NCBI RefSeq assembly: GCF_000585375.1
Contig: NZ_KK073874.1
Location: forward strand, 4,402,001-4,466,000
DNA: 64,000 nt
Origin: Cryptosporangium arvum DSM 44712
Lineage (GTDB): Bacteria > Actinomycetota > Actinomycetes > Mycobacteriales > Cryptosporangiaceae
Direction of reading: 5' to 3'
The notes below the pieces were generated by a model. That model ran no database searches. It saw only the letters and a list, made by a program, of their open reading frames with translations, and was not told the origin of the DNA. The number at the start of each line of letters is the position of its first letter. Position 1 is the stretch's first letter. This document shows positions 53,325 to 61,314 of this stretch, piece after piece. The position numbers were made by a program, and so were the translations under genes.

Positions 53325-55040
53325 CGCGGTGAGTTCACGCACCGCGACGCCGAGCTGCGCGGCGAACGCGGCCATGCCGTCCTCCACCGCGCGAGGCGTG
53401 CTGAGGTGGATCGCCACCCGGTCCGGCAGCAGCACGTAGCCGACGCCGATGCACGTGCTGCTCGTCGACCCGAACCCGAAGTAGTCGATCGACGTCGACG
53501 GAGCCGAGCTCGTGCTCAGGTAGTCGTCGCGCATGATCAGCCAGCCGGGCGTGGAGAACAGGGCGGGCTCGGTGTCGACGCCGAGCTCGGCGCCGCGCCG
53601 CCGCTGGATCAGCTGCAGCTCCCAGAGGTGCTGCTCCGGGGCCCGCCCGAGCCGGCACTCCGTCGCCCGCCGCACGTGGGCCTCGGCCGCCGCACGGAAC
53701 GCGTCGCGCTTCCGGGCGTCCCCGGCGGCCGGATCCTCCATCGTGTCGACGAACGCCACGGCCTCCGGGGTGACCACCCGCATGGCCTCGGTGCGGCCCC
53801 ACTGGTACTGCCGGGTGCCGATCGACTCGTAGGTGGCCCCGGTGACGCCCTTCGCGCGCCGATGGGCCAGCTGATAGGTCATCTGCAGGAACGCGTCCGG
53901 CGACATCCGCAGGCTCTTGGCCCGGTCGGAGCCGAAGTCGGTGAACGTCAGCACGGTCGTCGCGGTGGCCGCGGCGTAGTCGGCGAACGAGGCCGCCGCG
54001 TCGCGCACCGCCGCGCGCTGCGCGTCGTCCAGCGCGAACTCGAGCGGACGCGCGACCGGGACCCCCTGCGGCGTCTCCGCGTAGTCGTCCGGCGCGTAGC
54101 TCAGCACGAAGTCGGTGAACCCGAGGATCGTGGTGCCGTCGAGCTCGCAGTGCTCGACGTTGATCCCGGCCCGGCCGTCGGCGAACACGACGAACGACAC
54201 CGCTTTGTCGAACCAGCGGTTGCCGCTGTCGCCGTGCAGCAGCTGGTCGGCCGCCTCCAGATCGGAGGCCGGCGTCAGGTCCTCCAGGCAGACGCAGAAC
54301 AACGCGCTCTCGACCTCGTCCAGCAACGCCGGGTCCAGGGCCCGCCGGTCGGCCGCCCACTCGGCGCGGGCCTTCGTCGTGAGGTGCCCGACCGGGTACT
54401 CGGTCCGCCGCCCGCCGGCCAGCACCGCGCGCAGACCGGCGGCGATCTCGTCCAGGGTGTGCCCGACGACGTCGAGCCGGTAGATCGTGCCGCGGTGGAG
54501 CACCAGGATGTGCCGGGCCGTGGACGGGCCGTCCCACCCCTTGCCGTACGGCCCGCGGACGGTGTCCTGCACCGCGCCGGGGATCCGCGTGGTCGAGAAC
54601 AGGTACTTGTTCTGCTCCATGGTCTGCGGCACCCCACGCACGACCGCGGGTGGCAGCTCCTCGGCGTCGACCGCCTGTTTGAACGCCAGGGCTCCGGCGA
54701 TGAGCGCGGTCGCCCGCTCCACCTGGCCGAGCGGGGCGTCGCGGAAGAGGAAGAAGAAGTTGGCGTTGAGCGCGATGCGGTCGCGCCGGCCCAGGTAGCG
54801 GTAGGGCCAGAAGGTGTCCAGCCAGCTGTGCACGCCTTCGCTCGCGTCGTACTTCTCCAGCGCGGCGTGGAGCGTGCGCCCGGAGCCGCCCAGGAACTCG
54901 GTCACCGACGCCTCGGTGGCCGCGCGCTGCTCCGCGGTCAGCAGCGGCGCGCACCAGTCCAGGAACCGGGCGCAGCTGTCCTCCAGCGTGGGCAACGGCG
55001 AGCGGGGGAGGTGATCCTCGTTGGCGAAGGTGCGGGTCAC
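53310..55040 (-). CDS. Choline/carnitine O-acyltransferase family protein
   Basis: The 576-residue protein has a full CRAT-type catalytic domain: catalytic His297 in VEHCELDG, YESIGTRQYQWGRTEAMR (the carnitine/CoA-side motif), and a STSS motif near residue 525 in FGFGSTSSTCIG that binds the substrate alcohol. The N-terminus PLPTLEDSCARFLDWCAPLLT also matches. The family moves acyl groups between CoA and the hydroxyl of carnitine or choline. It is rare in bacteria. GTG 55040 has a GGAGAGAG site and overlaps the methyltransferase stop (GTGA). It is the third gene of the oxygenase-methyltransferase-acyltransferase operon. Confidence 0.9.
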   Translation of the reverse strand: MTRTFANEDHLPRSPLPTLEDSCARFLDWCAPLLTAEQRAATEASVTEFLGGSGRTLHAALEKYDASEGVHSWLDTFWPYRYLGRRDRIALNANFFFLFRDAPLGQVERATALIAGALAFKQAVDAEELPPAVVRGVPQTMEQNKYLFSTTRIPGAVQDTVRGPYGKGWDGPSTARHILVLHRGTIYRLDVVGHTLDEIAAGLRAVLAGGRRTEYPVGHLTTKARAEWAADRRALDPALLDEVESALFCVCLEDLTPASDLEAADQLLHGDSGNRWFDKAVSFVVFADGRAGINVEHCELDGTTILGFTDFVLSYAPDDYAETPQGVPVARPLEFALDDAQRAAVRDAAASFADYAAATATTVLTFTDFGSDRAKSLRMSPDAFLQMTYQLAHRRAKGVTGATYESIGTRQYQWGRTEAMRVVTPEAVAFVDTMEDPAAGDARKRDAFRAAAEAHVRRATECRLGRAPEQHLWELQLIQRRRGAELGVDTEPALFSTPGWLIMRDDYLSTSSAPSTSIDYFGFGSTSSTCIGVGYVLLPDRVAIHLSTPRAVEDGMAAFAAQLGVAVRELTALLEG

Positions 55041-55876
55041 GGCTCTCTCCGGGGGCGCGAGATGTGCAGCTGGGCGTAGAACCAACCGTCGGTCTCCCGG
55101 CCGGCTGGGTCGACGCCCAGCTCGGACAGGCGGTCCAGGACGGACGACCGCTCGTCGGCGGTGGCGAACCTCCGCTGCCGGACCGGTTCGCCGATCGGCG
55201 CCGTGTCGTACCCGAGGTCGTCGAGGTGACCGGCGATCGCATCGTAGGGGAACATCCGCAGGCAGTAGTGCGCCATCCACGGCCGACGGTCCCCGGCCGC
55301 GTCGACGATCCGCAGCAGCGTCTTCTCGGTCACGTAGCCGATGCAGCCGGTGGAGATCACCAGGTCGGTGCCGGCGATCCGGGCCCGCTGCGCCTCCTCC
55401 GGTTCACCGGCCTCCAGGTCGGCGTGGACCGCGTCGTCGAGGAAACCGGCGGCGACCGCGTACTCGAGCGCCGGGGCGGACGGGTCCAGTCCGGTGAACC
55501 AGGCCCGCTCCGGCCGGGGACGCGACCGCACGAGCGCCCGGTCGGCGGCCAGCAGCGCGGCGCGGGTCCCGCCGACCGCGGTGTATCGGTCATACAGCTC
55601 GGCGAGCGTGACGTCGCAGCGCAGCAGAGCGGCGTTGACGCCGTACGAGCACCCCAGGTCGAGCACCCTCGGGGTGGCGACGTCCCGCGCGGCGCGGTAC
55701 TCGGCAAACAGGCGGGCGAACCGCGGCGCGGCCACGCCCGGGATGCCGTACTCGAACTCGCGCAGCGTCCGGAAGAACGGCCGCGGGTCGGGACGCGAGT
55801 AGATGTGGTCGAAGGAAACTTTGCCGGTCTCGTCGCTCGTCACCAGCGGAGGCCTCTCAGTCGAGTAACTGGTCAC
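55037..55876 (-). CDS. Class I SAM-dependent methyltransferase
   Basis: The 279-residue protein has a Rossmann-like SAM domain with motif I VLDLGCSYG at residues 71-79, RRxLRCDVTLAELYDRY-type helix and VISTGCIGYVTEKTLLRIV (post-motif region) near residue 175. The N-terminal DETGKVSFDHIYSRPDPRPFF is typical of one actinobacterial subfamily. The methyl acceptor cannot be deduced. GTG 55876 lies inside the end of the oxygenase gene (20-base overlap); GTG 55843 is an alternative. Confidence 0.8.
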   Translation of the reverse strand: MTSYSTERPPLVTSDETGKVSFDHIYSRPDPRPFFRTLREFEYGIPGVAAPRFARLFAEYRAARDVATPRVLDLGCSYGVNAALLRCDVTLAELYDRYTAVGGTRAALLAADRALVRSRPRPERAWFTGLDPSAPALEYAVAAGFLDDAVHADLEAGEPEEAQRARIAGTDLVISTGCIGYVTEKTLLRIVDAAGDRRPWMAHYCLRMFPYDAIAGHLDDLGYDTAPIGEPVRQRRFATADERSSVLDRLSELGVDPAGRETDGWFYAQLHISRPRREP

Positions 55877-56684
55877 CGCGGACGGTCGCGCCGGCCTCGT
55901 GGGCGGCCAGCGTGCGGCCGAAGAGCTGCCGGGTGCGCGCCGCGCTGCCGATGACCCCGGGACGCTCGGTGTAGGAGAAGATCGCGGTGTGCCGTGGCCG
56001 GGTGCCGGTCACCGTGGTCACCCGGTGCATCGCGAACCGCCCGCGGAACAGCTGCAGGTCCCCGGGGCGCAGCGTGAGCCGGCGCGGCGGCCGCCCGCGG
56101 CCCTCGATGACCGCGCGCACGTCGCCGAAGTTCTCGGCCCGGGCGGTGCGGATCTCCGGGCAGTACTCGAACACGCCGCCGCCCTCCGGTGCCTGGGTGA
56201 GCAGGCTGACCGCGAACTCGTTGGTGTCGAAGTGCCACGGATGGCCCCGGCCGGGCGCCACCACGTTCAGGCACAACCCGGCCAGCGGGTCCGCGAGCTC
56301 GTGGATCCGCGGCTTGCCGAAGCAGGCCGCGAGGAAGCGCTGGAAGTCCGCGTCGGTGTAGAGGCGCTGGATGAGCGCGTCGGGCGGGATCAGGTCGCGG
56401 GCGGTGAACGCGTTCTCCCGGCGCATCGGGATGCGCGCCGGGTGGTCGGCGGGCAGCGACTCGTCGAGCGCGATGTTGTAGACGTTCACCGTCTCGACGT
56501 CGTAGTGGGCGAGCGGCGCCACCGACGCGCCCTCGGCCCGCAGGGTCTCGTGCAGCTCCGGCCGGACGAAATCGGGGAGCACGCTGCAGCCGTGCGCGGC
56601 GAGCTCGGCGTGGACCGTGCTGATGACGTCCCGCCAGCTCGCACTGCCGGGTTCGTGCAGGGGATAACGCTCGGTGTCCCACAC
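55857..56684 (-). CDS. Fe(II)/2-oxoglutarate oxygenase of the BesD/HalD family, hydroxylase-type
   Basis: The 275-residue product has the BesD/HalD fold with iron ligands His151 and Asp153 in HPWHFDTNEF and His220 in FAMHRVT. BesD-type lysine halogenases have Gly in place of the Asp, so the Asp here indicates a hydroxylase. The family acts on free amino acids such as lysine, mostly at C3 or C4. GTG 56684 has a GGAGG site and heads the operon; the frame overlaps the methyltransferase gene. Confidence 0.88.
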   Translation of the reverse strand: MWDTERYPLHEPGSASWRDVISTVHAELAAHGCSVLPDFVRPELHETLRAEGASVAPLAHYDVETVNVYNIALDESLPADHPARIPMRRENAFTARDLIPPDALIQRLYTDADFQRFLAACFGKPRIHELADPLAGLCLNVVAPGRGHPWHFDTNEFAVSLLTQAPEGGGVFEYCPEIRTARAENFGDVRAVIEGRGRPPRRLTLRPGDLQLFRGRFAMHRVTTVTGTRPRHTAIFSYTERPGVIGSAARTRQLFGRTLAAHEAGATVRGDQLLD

Positions 56685-56850
56685 AGGCGCCTCCTCGGAT
56701 TCCGCGTCGAATCCCGTCGAAGGCGTTCAGAGTAAGCACATGCGTCGCAATGGGACCTTTGCTTCGTAACGGCTGTGACCCTTCGCACGCCTACGCTCAC
56801 GCGCGGAGGCCGGCCGTTCAGCACCTTCTCCCCGGCGCTGCGGCCCGCCT

Positions 56851-56883
56851 GGCGGGGCTCGGGCCGCTGACCCGAGCCCCGCC
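56851..56883 (-). terminator. Strong 13-bp stem hairpin after the small membrane-protein gene
   Basis: GGCGGGGCTCGGG (56851-56863) and CCCGAGCCCCGCC (56871-56883) are perfect inverted copies around a 7-base loop. It follows the stop of the minus-strand gene at 56888 directly. It lacks a U-tract but is very stable, which is typical of high-GC terminators. It also insulates the operon promoter region. Confidence 0.6.
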
Positions 56884-56887
56884 CCTG

Positions 56888-57067
56888 CTAACGCTCGGTG
56901 GTCACCGCGTCGAGGACCGGCTCGGCGCCGTACTCCAGCGGGAGGACGCCGCTCTCGCGCAGCTCGGCCTCCTCCCGGCGGCGCGCCACCACCACGGCGA
57001 CCGCGGTCGCCGACACTCCCAGTGCCGTCAGGAACAGAACCGTCTTCAGACGCCGACGCTTAGCCAT
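56888..57067 (-). CDS. Small single-span membrane protein, 59 residues
   Basis: The product starts MAKRRRLKT, followed by a single hydrophobic helix VLFLTALGVSATAVAVVVA (about 10-28), then a basic cluster RRREE and an acidic soluble tail ending VTTER. This is a typical small actinobacterial membrane protein of unknown role. ATG 57067; a short leader separates it from the divergent monooxygenase gene. Confidence 0.65.
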   Translation of the reverse strand: MAKRRRLKTVLFLTALGVSATAVAVVVARRREEAELRESGVLPLEYGAEPVLDAVTTER

Positions 57068-57166
57068 GCACAGACGGTAGCGCTCCGGTGCCACTGATCC
57101 TCTGTGGACCTCGCGGTCCCCGGCCCAGGTAATGTGCCCGCTGTCCGGTTCGGCGAAGGGACTGAC

Positions 57167-58219
57167 GTGGCCGCCAAGGAGTACGGGATCTTCCTGCCGA
57201 TCGGCAGCGGCGGCTGGATGCTCTCCACCACCGCTCCGCATCCGGAGGCCACCTACGCCTACAACAAGCGCGCCGCGAGGCACGCGGAAGCCATCGGGCT
57301 CGACTTCATCATGTCGATGGCGAAGTGGCGCGGGTTCGGCGGCACCACCGACCACTGGGGCGAGAGCCTCGAGTCGATAACGATGATGTCGGCGCTCGCC
57401 GAGGCCACCGAGCGCGTCAAGATCTGGGCGACGGTGCACGCGAATGTCCACAACCCGGGCATCGCCGCGAAGATGTTCACCACGCTGCAGCAGATCTCCG
57501 GGGGTCGCGCCGGGATGAACATCGTCAACGGCGCCTATGCGGCGGAGTTCGTCCAGTACGACCTGTGGAGCGACCTCTCGAAGGAGGATCGCTACCGGAT
57601 GACCGCCGAGTGGACCGAGGCGGTGCTGCGGCTCTGGTCCGAGCACAGCGTCACGCTCGACGGCGAGTTCTACACGCTGCGTGACGCCGAGTCCCGTCCG
57701 CACCCCGAGGTGCGCCCGACGATCATCAGCGCCGGCCAGTCCCCGGCCGGACGGGCGTTCCAAGCCGCGTACGCCGACGGCGCGTTCCTGTCGGCGAACT
57801 CGCTGGAGGACATGCGCGACTTCTCCCGCGACGTCCACCGGAAGGCCGCCGACGCCGGGCGGGACGTGAAGACGTACTCGATGCTGATGGTCGTGCAGGA
57901 CGAGACCGACGCCGGCGCGGCCGAGAAGGTACGCCGCTGGAGCGAGGGCCTCGACCGCGAGGCGCTCGCCGCGATGCGTGAGTCCTGGGGCTTCCCCGAG
58001 GACCGGGCCCGCGCCTGGGCCGAGGGCGCGACCGGCTCGGCCGTGTTCCAGACGCCGTACGTCAGCGGCTCCGCCGACACGGTCGTCGAGCACATCCGCA
58101 CGATCGTCACCGAGGCCGAGCTCGACGGGCTGATGCTGATCTTCCCGGAGTACGACCAGGACATGCTGCTCTTCGGCGAGACCGTTCTGCCCGTGCTCCG
58201 GAAACTCGACGCCGACTAG
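57167..58219 (+). CDS. Luciferase-like flavin monooxygenase, RutA-like
   Basis: The 350-residue product follows the RutA pattern: YGIFLPIGSGGWMLS, FIMSMAKWRGFGGTTDHWGESLES, ISGGRAGMNIVNG, IISAGQSPAGRAF and GLMLIFPEYDQDMLLFGE. RutA opens the uracil ring with FMNH2 and O2, but RutB-F and other pyrimidine genes are absent here, so another substrate is possible. GTG 57167 is preferred; it has a GAAGGG ribosome binding site at 57155-57160, and the upstream in-frame ATG at 57104 adds unlike residues. Confidence 0.83.
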   Translation: MAAKEYGIFLPIGSGGWMLSTTAPHPEATYAYNKRAARHAEAIGLDFIMSMAKWRGFGGTTDHWGESLESITMMSALAEATERVKIWATVHANVHNPGIAAKMFTTLQQISGGRAGMNIVNGAYAAEFVQYDLWSDLSKEDRYRMTAEWTEAVLRLWSEHSVTLDGEFYTLRDAESRPHPEVRPTIISAGQSPAGRAFQAAYADGAFLSANSLEDMRDFSRDVHRKAADAGRDVKTYSMLMVVQDETDAGAAEKVRRWSEGLDREALAAMRESWGFPEDRARAWAEGATGSAVFQTPYVSGSADTVVEHIRTIVTEAELDGLMLIFPEYDQDMLLFGETVLPVLRKLDAD

Positions 58220-58396
58220 CTCCCGGCCGGCACCGTGCCCGGGACGTCGTCGTGCCACGCCGAACCGGCGTGGCCCGGCATCGGGCCTCGGAGACGCCGG
58301 CGCACGGGCCGGTGATGAAGGGTCGGTCGCGGCGGGTGGGCCCCGGCCGGTGGTCAGGGGTGCGGTCCCGCGGTCCGGCGCGCGTCCTCGGGCGTC
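58220..58396. other. Noncoding region after the monooxygenase gene
   Basis: I see no gene, repeat or clear terminator here. It passes into a decayed SDR gene. Confidence 0.4.
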
Positions 58397-58680
58397 GAGA
58401 TCATGGGCGTCGAGCTCTGCGCGTCGGTGGCGTACCGCGGGACGTCCGGCGAGGAGGACCAGGCGGCCTGGGACGACGTGCTCGGGGTGAACCTCACCGG
58501 GGGTGGGCTACGGCGCGGGCCGTGATCCCGCACCTAGTCGCGGCGGTGCGATCGTGCTCACCGGCTTCATCGCCGGACCGCGTGGGGCACGGGTGGGTGC
58601 GGCTACGGTGACGCGACGCACGGGGTGGTCGGGATCATGGTGGTCCGGCCAGCGACCTGGCCGCGCATCGGGTGAATGGC
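58397..58680 (+). pseudogene. Decayed short-chain dehydrogenase fragment
   Basis: SDR-like peptides occur in three frames in the right order: EEDQAAWDDVLGVNLTG, then ARAVIPHLV, then GGAIVLTGFIAGPRG, then THGVVGIM before a stop. WDDVLGVNLTG and the HGVVG stretch match the middle of mycofactocin-type SDR enzymes, where a Y-x-x-x-K site would lie before HGVVG. Several frameshifts and the missing N-terminal Rossmann motif show that it is a remnant. Confidence 0.55.
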
Positions 58681-58744
58681 TATTGACGCGGTGCCGGGAG
58701 CGAGCCCGCCCGACGACCTCTCCGTGAACCGCCTCGGCGGGCGA

Positions 58745-58915
58745 GTGTCCTGCCGGCCATCGGAACCGGAGCGCGATCGCGGCGAGGATGAGTTCGGGTG
58801 GCCAGGACGCGGAACTGTTCAAGCCGGTTGAAGCAGCGTTCGACGACGGTGGGTTGCTCATGTGACCGCGGGTTGAAGGACGGCGGACGACCGCCCGCCG
58901 AGCTGGTCGCGGCGG
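58745..58915 (-). pseudogene. IS5-family transposase C-terminal remnant
   Basis: On the minus strand GGRPPSFNPRSHEQPTVVER continues to CFNRLEQFRVLATR, which matches the C-terminal end of IS5-type transposases with the catalytic Glu in VVERCFNR. The family similarity then moves to another frame with ELILAAIALRF. The N-terminal two thirds and the ends are absent. It is not a copy of the element at 24337. Confidence 0.65.
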
Positions 58916-58950
58916 GCTCTTCCGGCGCAGCAGCTCGGGGCGCGAGCGCA

Positions 58951-59590
58951 GGCACGGAGCACGGAGCACGGAGCACGGAGCACGGAGCATGGCGTGGGGC
59001 GGGTCCCGCTGTCGCATGGCCCGAAGCACGGCATGGCACGGCGCGGGACGCGGCACGGCACGGCACGGGGCGAGGCGGCCGGCACGGGGGCGGCACGGCA
59101 CGGTGCGGTGCGACACCGCACGAGGTGGCGCGGCACGGCGCAGCGCGGGGCGGCGCGGCCCGGCACGGCATGGGGCGGTCCGGCACGACACGACACGACA
59201 CGGGGCGGCGCGGGGCGGGGCGGCCCGGCACGGCACGGCACGCGCGGCACGGTGCGGCACGACACGACACGACACGACACGGGGCGGCGCGGTGCGGGGC
59301 GGCGCAGTGCGGCGCGGGGCGGCGCAGTGCGGTGCGGCATGGGGCGGCCCGGCACGGCACGCGCGGTATGGGGCGGCCCGGCACGGCACGCGCGGCATGG
59401 GGCGGCCCGGCACGGCATTCGCGGCATGGGGCGGCATGGGGCGGGGCGGGCCGGCACGGGGCGGCACGACACGACACGGCGCGGGGCGGGGCGGCGCGGC
59501 ACGGGGTGGCGCGGCGCAGCGCGCTGCGGCATGGGGCGGCGGTGCGGGCCGGGGCGGAGGCGGGCGGCGCGGAAGCGGGCACGGTAGTGC
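58951..59590. repeat. Purine-skewed low-complexity repeat island, about 640 bp
   Basis: It begins with five copies of the 7-mer ACGGAGC (58954-58988), followed by irregular GGCACGG, GACACGACAC and GGGGCGGC words for about 600 bp. The plus strand is dominated by G and C with some A and almost no T. All six frames are open for long stretches but encode only Arg/Pro/Ala/His/Cys strings, so I do not call genes here. Confidence 0.75.
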
Positions 59591-59655
59591 CCTGACCACG
59601 AATGCCGGGCGGGTTCGCGGCCTGGCACCGACGAGTTTCGGAGGGCTCGAACGCG

Positions 59656-59710
59656 TTCTCGGGCCTACGCGGGCTGCGGTAGCGCCGGGAAGTCGGCGTA
59701 GGCCCGGGAA
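59656..59710. repeat. 15-bp inverted repeat downstream of the repeat island
   Basis: TTCTCGGGCCTACGC (59656-59670) pairs with GCGTAGGCCCGGGAA (59696-59710), with one mismatch and 25 bases between. It may be a terminator or a transposon-end relic. Confidence 0.4.
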
Positions 59711-60068
59711 GAGGTCGGTGCAGGCTGTCGTCGGGCCGAGAAACAGTGCCACCCGCGCCCTAGAAACCGTTGCCCTCGAGTGGGAAGCGCACTAGCGGGC
59801 GTCCGGTAAGTCATCAGAGCCGGAGCACGATCGCGCCGCTGGTCGAAGGCCGGTCGGCGGCCACCGGTCCAGCCTCGAGCCGCCCTCCACCCAACCTGGC
59901 CGGACCGTGCAGGACAAATGTTGCGGAGGGCGGATCCTAGGCACTAAGCCGTGTCCGCGATCACCCGGACCGAGCGGGTACGTATCCGGCCCGATCCCCG
60001 CGACCCGGATCCAGCGAAGCAACGGCCGCCCACGCCCGATCCACGACCCACTACTGCCAGGTCATCCG
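59711..60068. other. Noncoding region before the heme oxygenase gene
   Basis: No coding frame with normal codon use is visible in these 358 bases. GGATCCTAGGCACTAAG near 59933 might be a mobile-element end relic, but it has no partner that I can find. Confidence 0.35.
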
Positions 60069-60662
60069 CTAGGCCACCGCCTCCGTGGGCGGACCCGGGG
60101 TGATGCCGCAGCGGATCGCGGTGGTGGCGATGTGGTCGAAGGTGGCGCGGGCGGACGCGACCGCCTCGTCGCGTTCGGCGGCGGTCCAGGGGCGGGCGGC
60201 CAGCGCCACCCGGAAGTCACGCCACTCGCGGCCGGGGTTGCGGCCCTCGCGCCGGAAGAAGCGGGTCGCGTCGGGGGCGCCCGGCCCGAGCACCCGCCGG
60301 ATCTCCGGCGCGAGCACCTGCCCGCCCAGCGCGCTGCCGAGCAGCACGTACCGGGCGCCGACCGCGGCCGGGAGCGAGCCGAACGGCGGGCTCGGCGCCG
60401 GGGGGAGCTCCGCGCCGCCCACCGCGCCGAGGTCGGCGCGGAGCAGCGGGGAGGACGTGCCGAGGTCCGCGGGCAGACCGAGCGACCCCCAGCCGGGAGT
60501 GGCGGCGAGCGAGGCCTCCAGCGGCTCCCAGGCGGCCAGGAACGCGGCCAGCACCGCACCGGCGTCGCCCGGCGTCCGGATGCGGCCGGGTAGGTCGAGG
60601 TGCTCCTCGAGGCGGTGGTGGTGGTCCCGGGTCCCCGTCCGCAACGCCTCGATGATGCTCAT
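60069..60662 (-). CDS. Biliverdin-producing heme oxygenase (BphO-like)
   Basis: The 197-residue helical protein has the proximal-His region RTGTRDHHHRLEEHLDL and the distal-helix glycine motif YVLLGSALGGQVLAPEI, typical of bacterial heme oxygenases of the BphO type. It converts heme to biliverdin, CO and iron. Its ATG overlaps the lysoplasmalogenase stop (ATGA). No bacteriophytochrome gene is in the window; the biliverdin might serve one elsewhere or iron recovery. Confidence 0.83.
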   Translation of the reverse strand: MSIIEALRTGTRDHHHRLEEHLDLPGRIRTPGDAGAVLAAFLAAWEPLEASLAATPGWGSLGLPADLGTSSPLLRADLGAVGGAELPPAPSPPFGSLPAAVGARYVLLGSALGGQVLAPEIRRVLGPGAPDATRFFRREGRNPGREWRDFRVALAARPWTAAERDEAVASARATFDHIATTAIRCGITPGPPTEAVA

Positions 60663-61273
60663 GACTGAGGCTTACCTAATTCGGCGTCGGGGTCAAGGCG
60701 GGCCCAGCCGGTGACGATGAGCGCCAGCGCGGCGATGTAGGTCACCATCACCAGCAGGTCCTGGCCCGGCACCGTGATGTCGGCCGCCCCGAGCCCGATC
60801 AGGAAGTCCGACACCAGGAACAGCGCACCCCCGGCCGCGACCCGCCGGGAGATGCCCGCTGCGGTGGCCGCCATGACGCTCAGCGCCAGGCTGTAGACCA
60901 GCACGGGCACGCGCAGGTCGCCCAGCCGCTCCCACAGCGCGGCGTTCGCGCCCGCCCAGAGCACCGCGTACCCCGCCAGAGCCCCGCGCCGCAGCCGTCC
61001 CCGCCGGGTGAACACGCTGATCAGGCACGCCTGCGTCCCGAGGAAGAACGCCATGCCGACGAGGAACGCCCGCTCGTCGTCGATCAGCAGAGCGACGTCC
61101 CCGGCGGTGGCGAACCCGAGCGCGACGACCACCGGACCGAACCCCCGCCGCCGCAGCAGGTAGATCGCCAGCAGGGGCGCGAGCAGCGGTTTGGCGACCC
61201 ACTGCAGCACCGCGACGTCGAACGCGACGCCGATCAGTTCGAGCCCGGCGGCCACCGCGAACAACGTCAGCAT
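60659..61273 (-). CDS. Lysoplasmalogenase family membrane protein (YhhN-like)
   Basis: The 204-residue protein has seven to eight predicted helices and the YhhN motifs KPLLAPLLAIYLL, GFATAGDVALL and VSDFLIGL, with conserved Asp residues in the membrane. Members hydrolyse the vinyl-ether bond of lysoplasmalogens. It is the first gene of a two-gene operon with the heme oxygenase. Confidence 0.85.
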   Translation of the reverse strand: MLTLFAVAAGLELIGVAFDVAVLQWVAKPLLAPLLAIYLLRRRGFGPVVVALGFATAGDVALLIDDERAFLVGMAFFLGTQACLISVFTRRGRLRRGALAGYAVLWAGANAALWERLGDLRVPVLVYSLALSVMAATAAGISRRVAAGGALFLVSDFLIGLGAADITVPGQDLLVMVTYIAALALIVTGWARLDPDAELGKPQS

Positions 61274-61314
61274 CGCCGGACCCTATCCAGCGGTGACTAA
61301 GACCGACCCCCGAA

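Noticed and set aside
55857-56684. Calling the oxygenase a halogenase from its BesD/HalD family name
   Set aside because: The motif is His-Phe-Asp; halogenases of this family need Gly or Ala at the Asp position.
58954-58988. Five 7-bp repeats as a CRISPR array
   Set aside because: No spacers, no cas genes and units too short; this is simple tandem repetition.
58508-59752. Several long open frames with Arg/Pro/Ala/Cys strings in the repeat island
   Set aside because: All come from low-complexity repeats, on both strands at once, with no domain or normal amino-acid composition.
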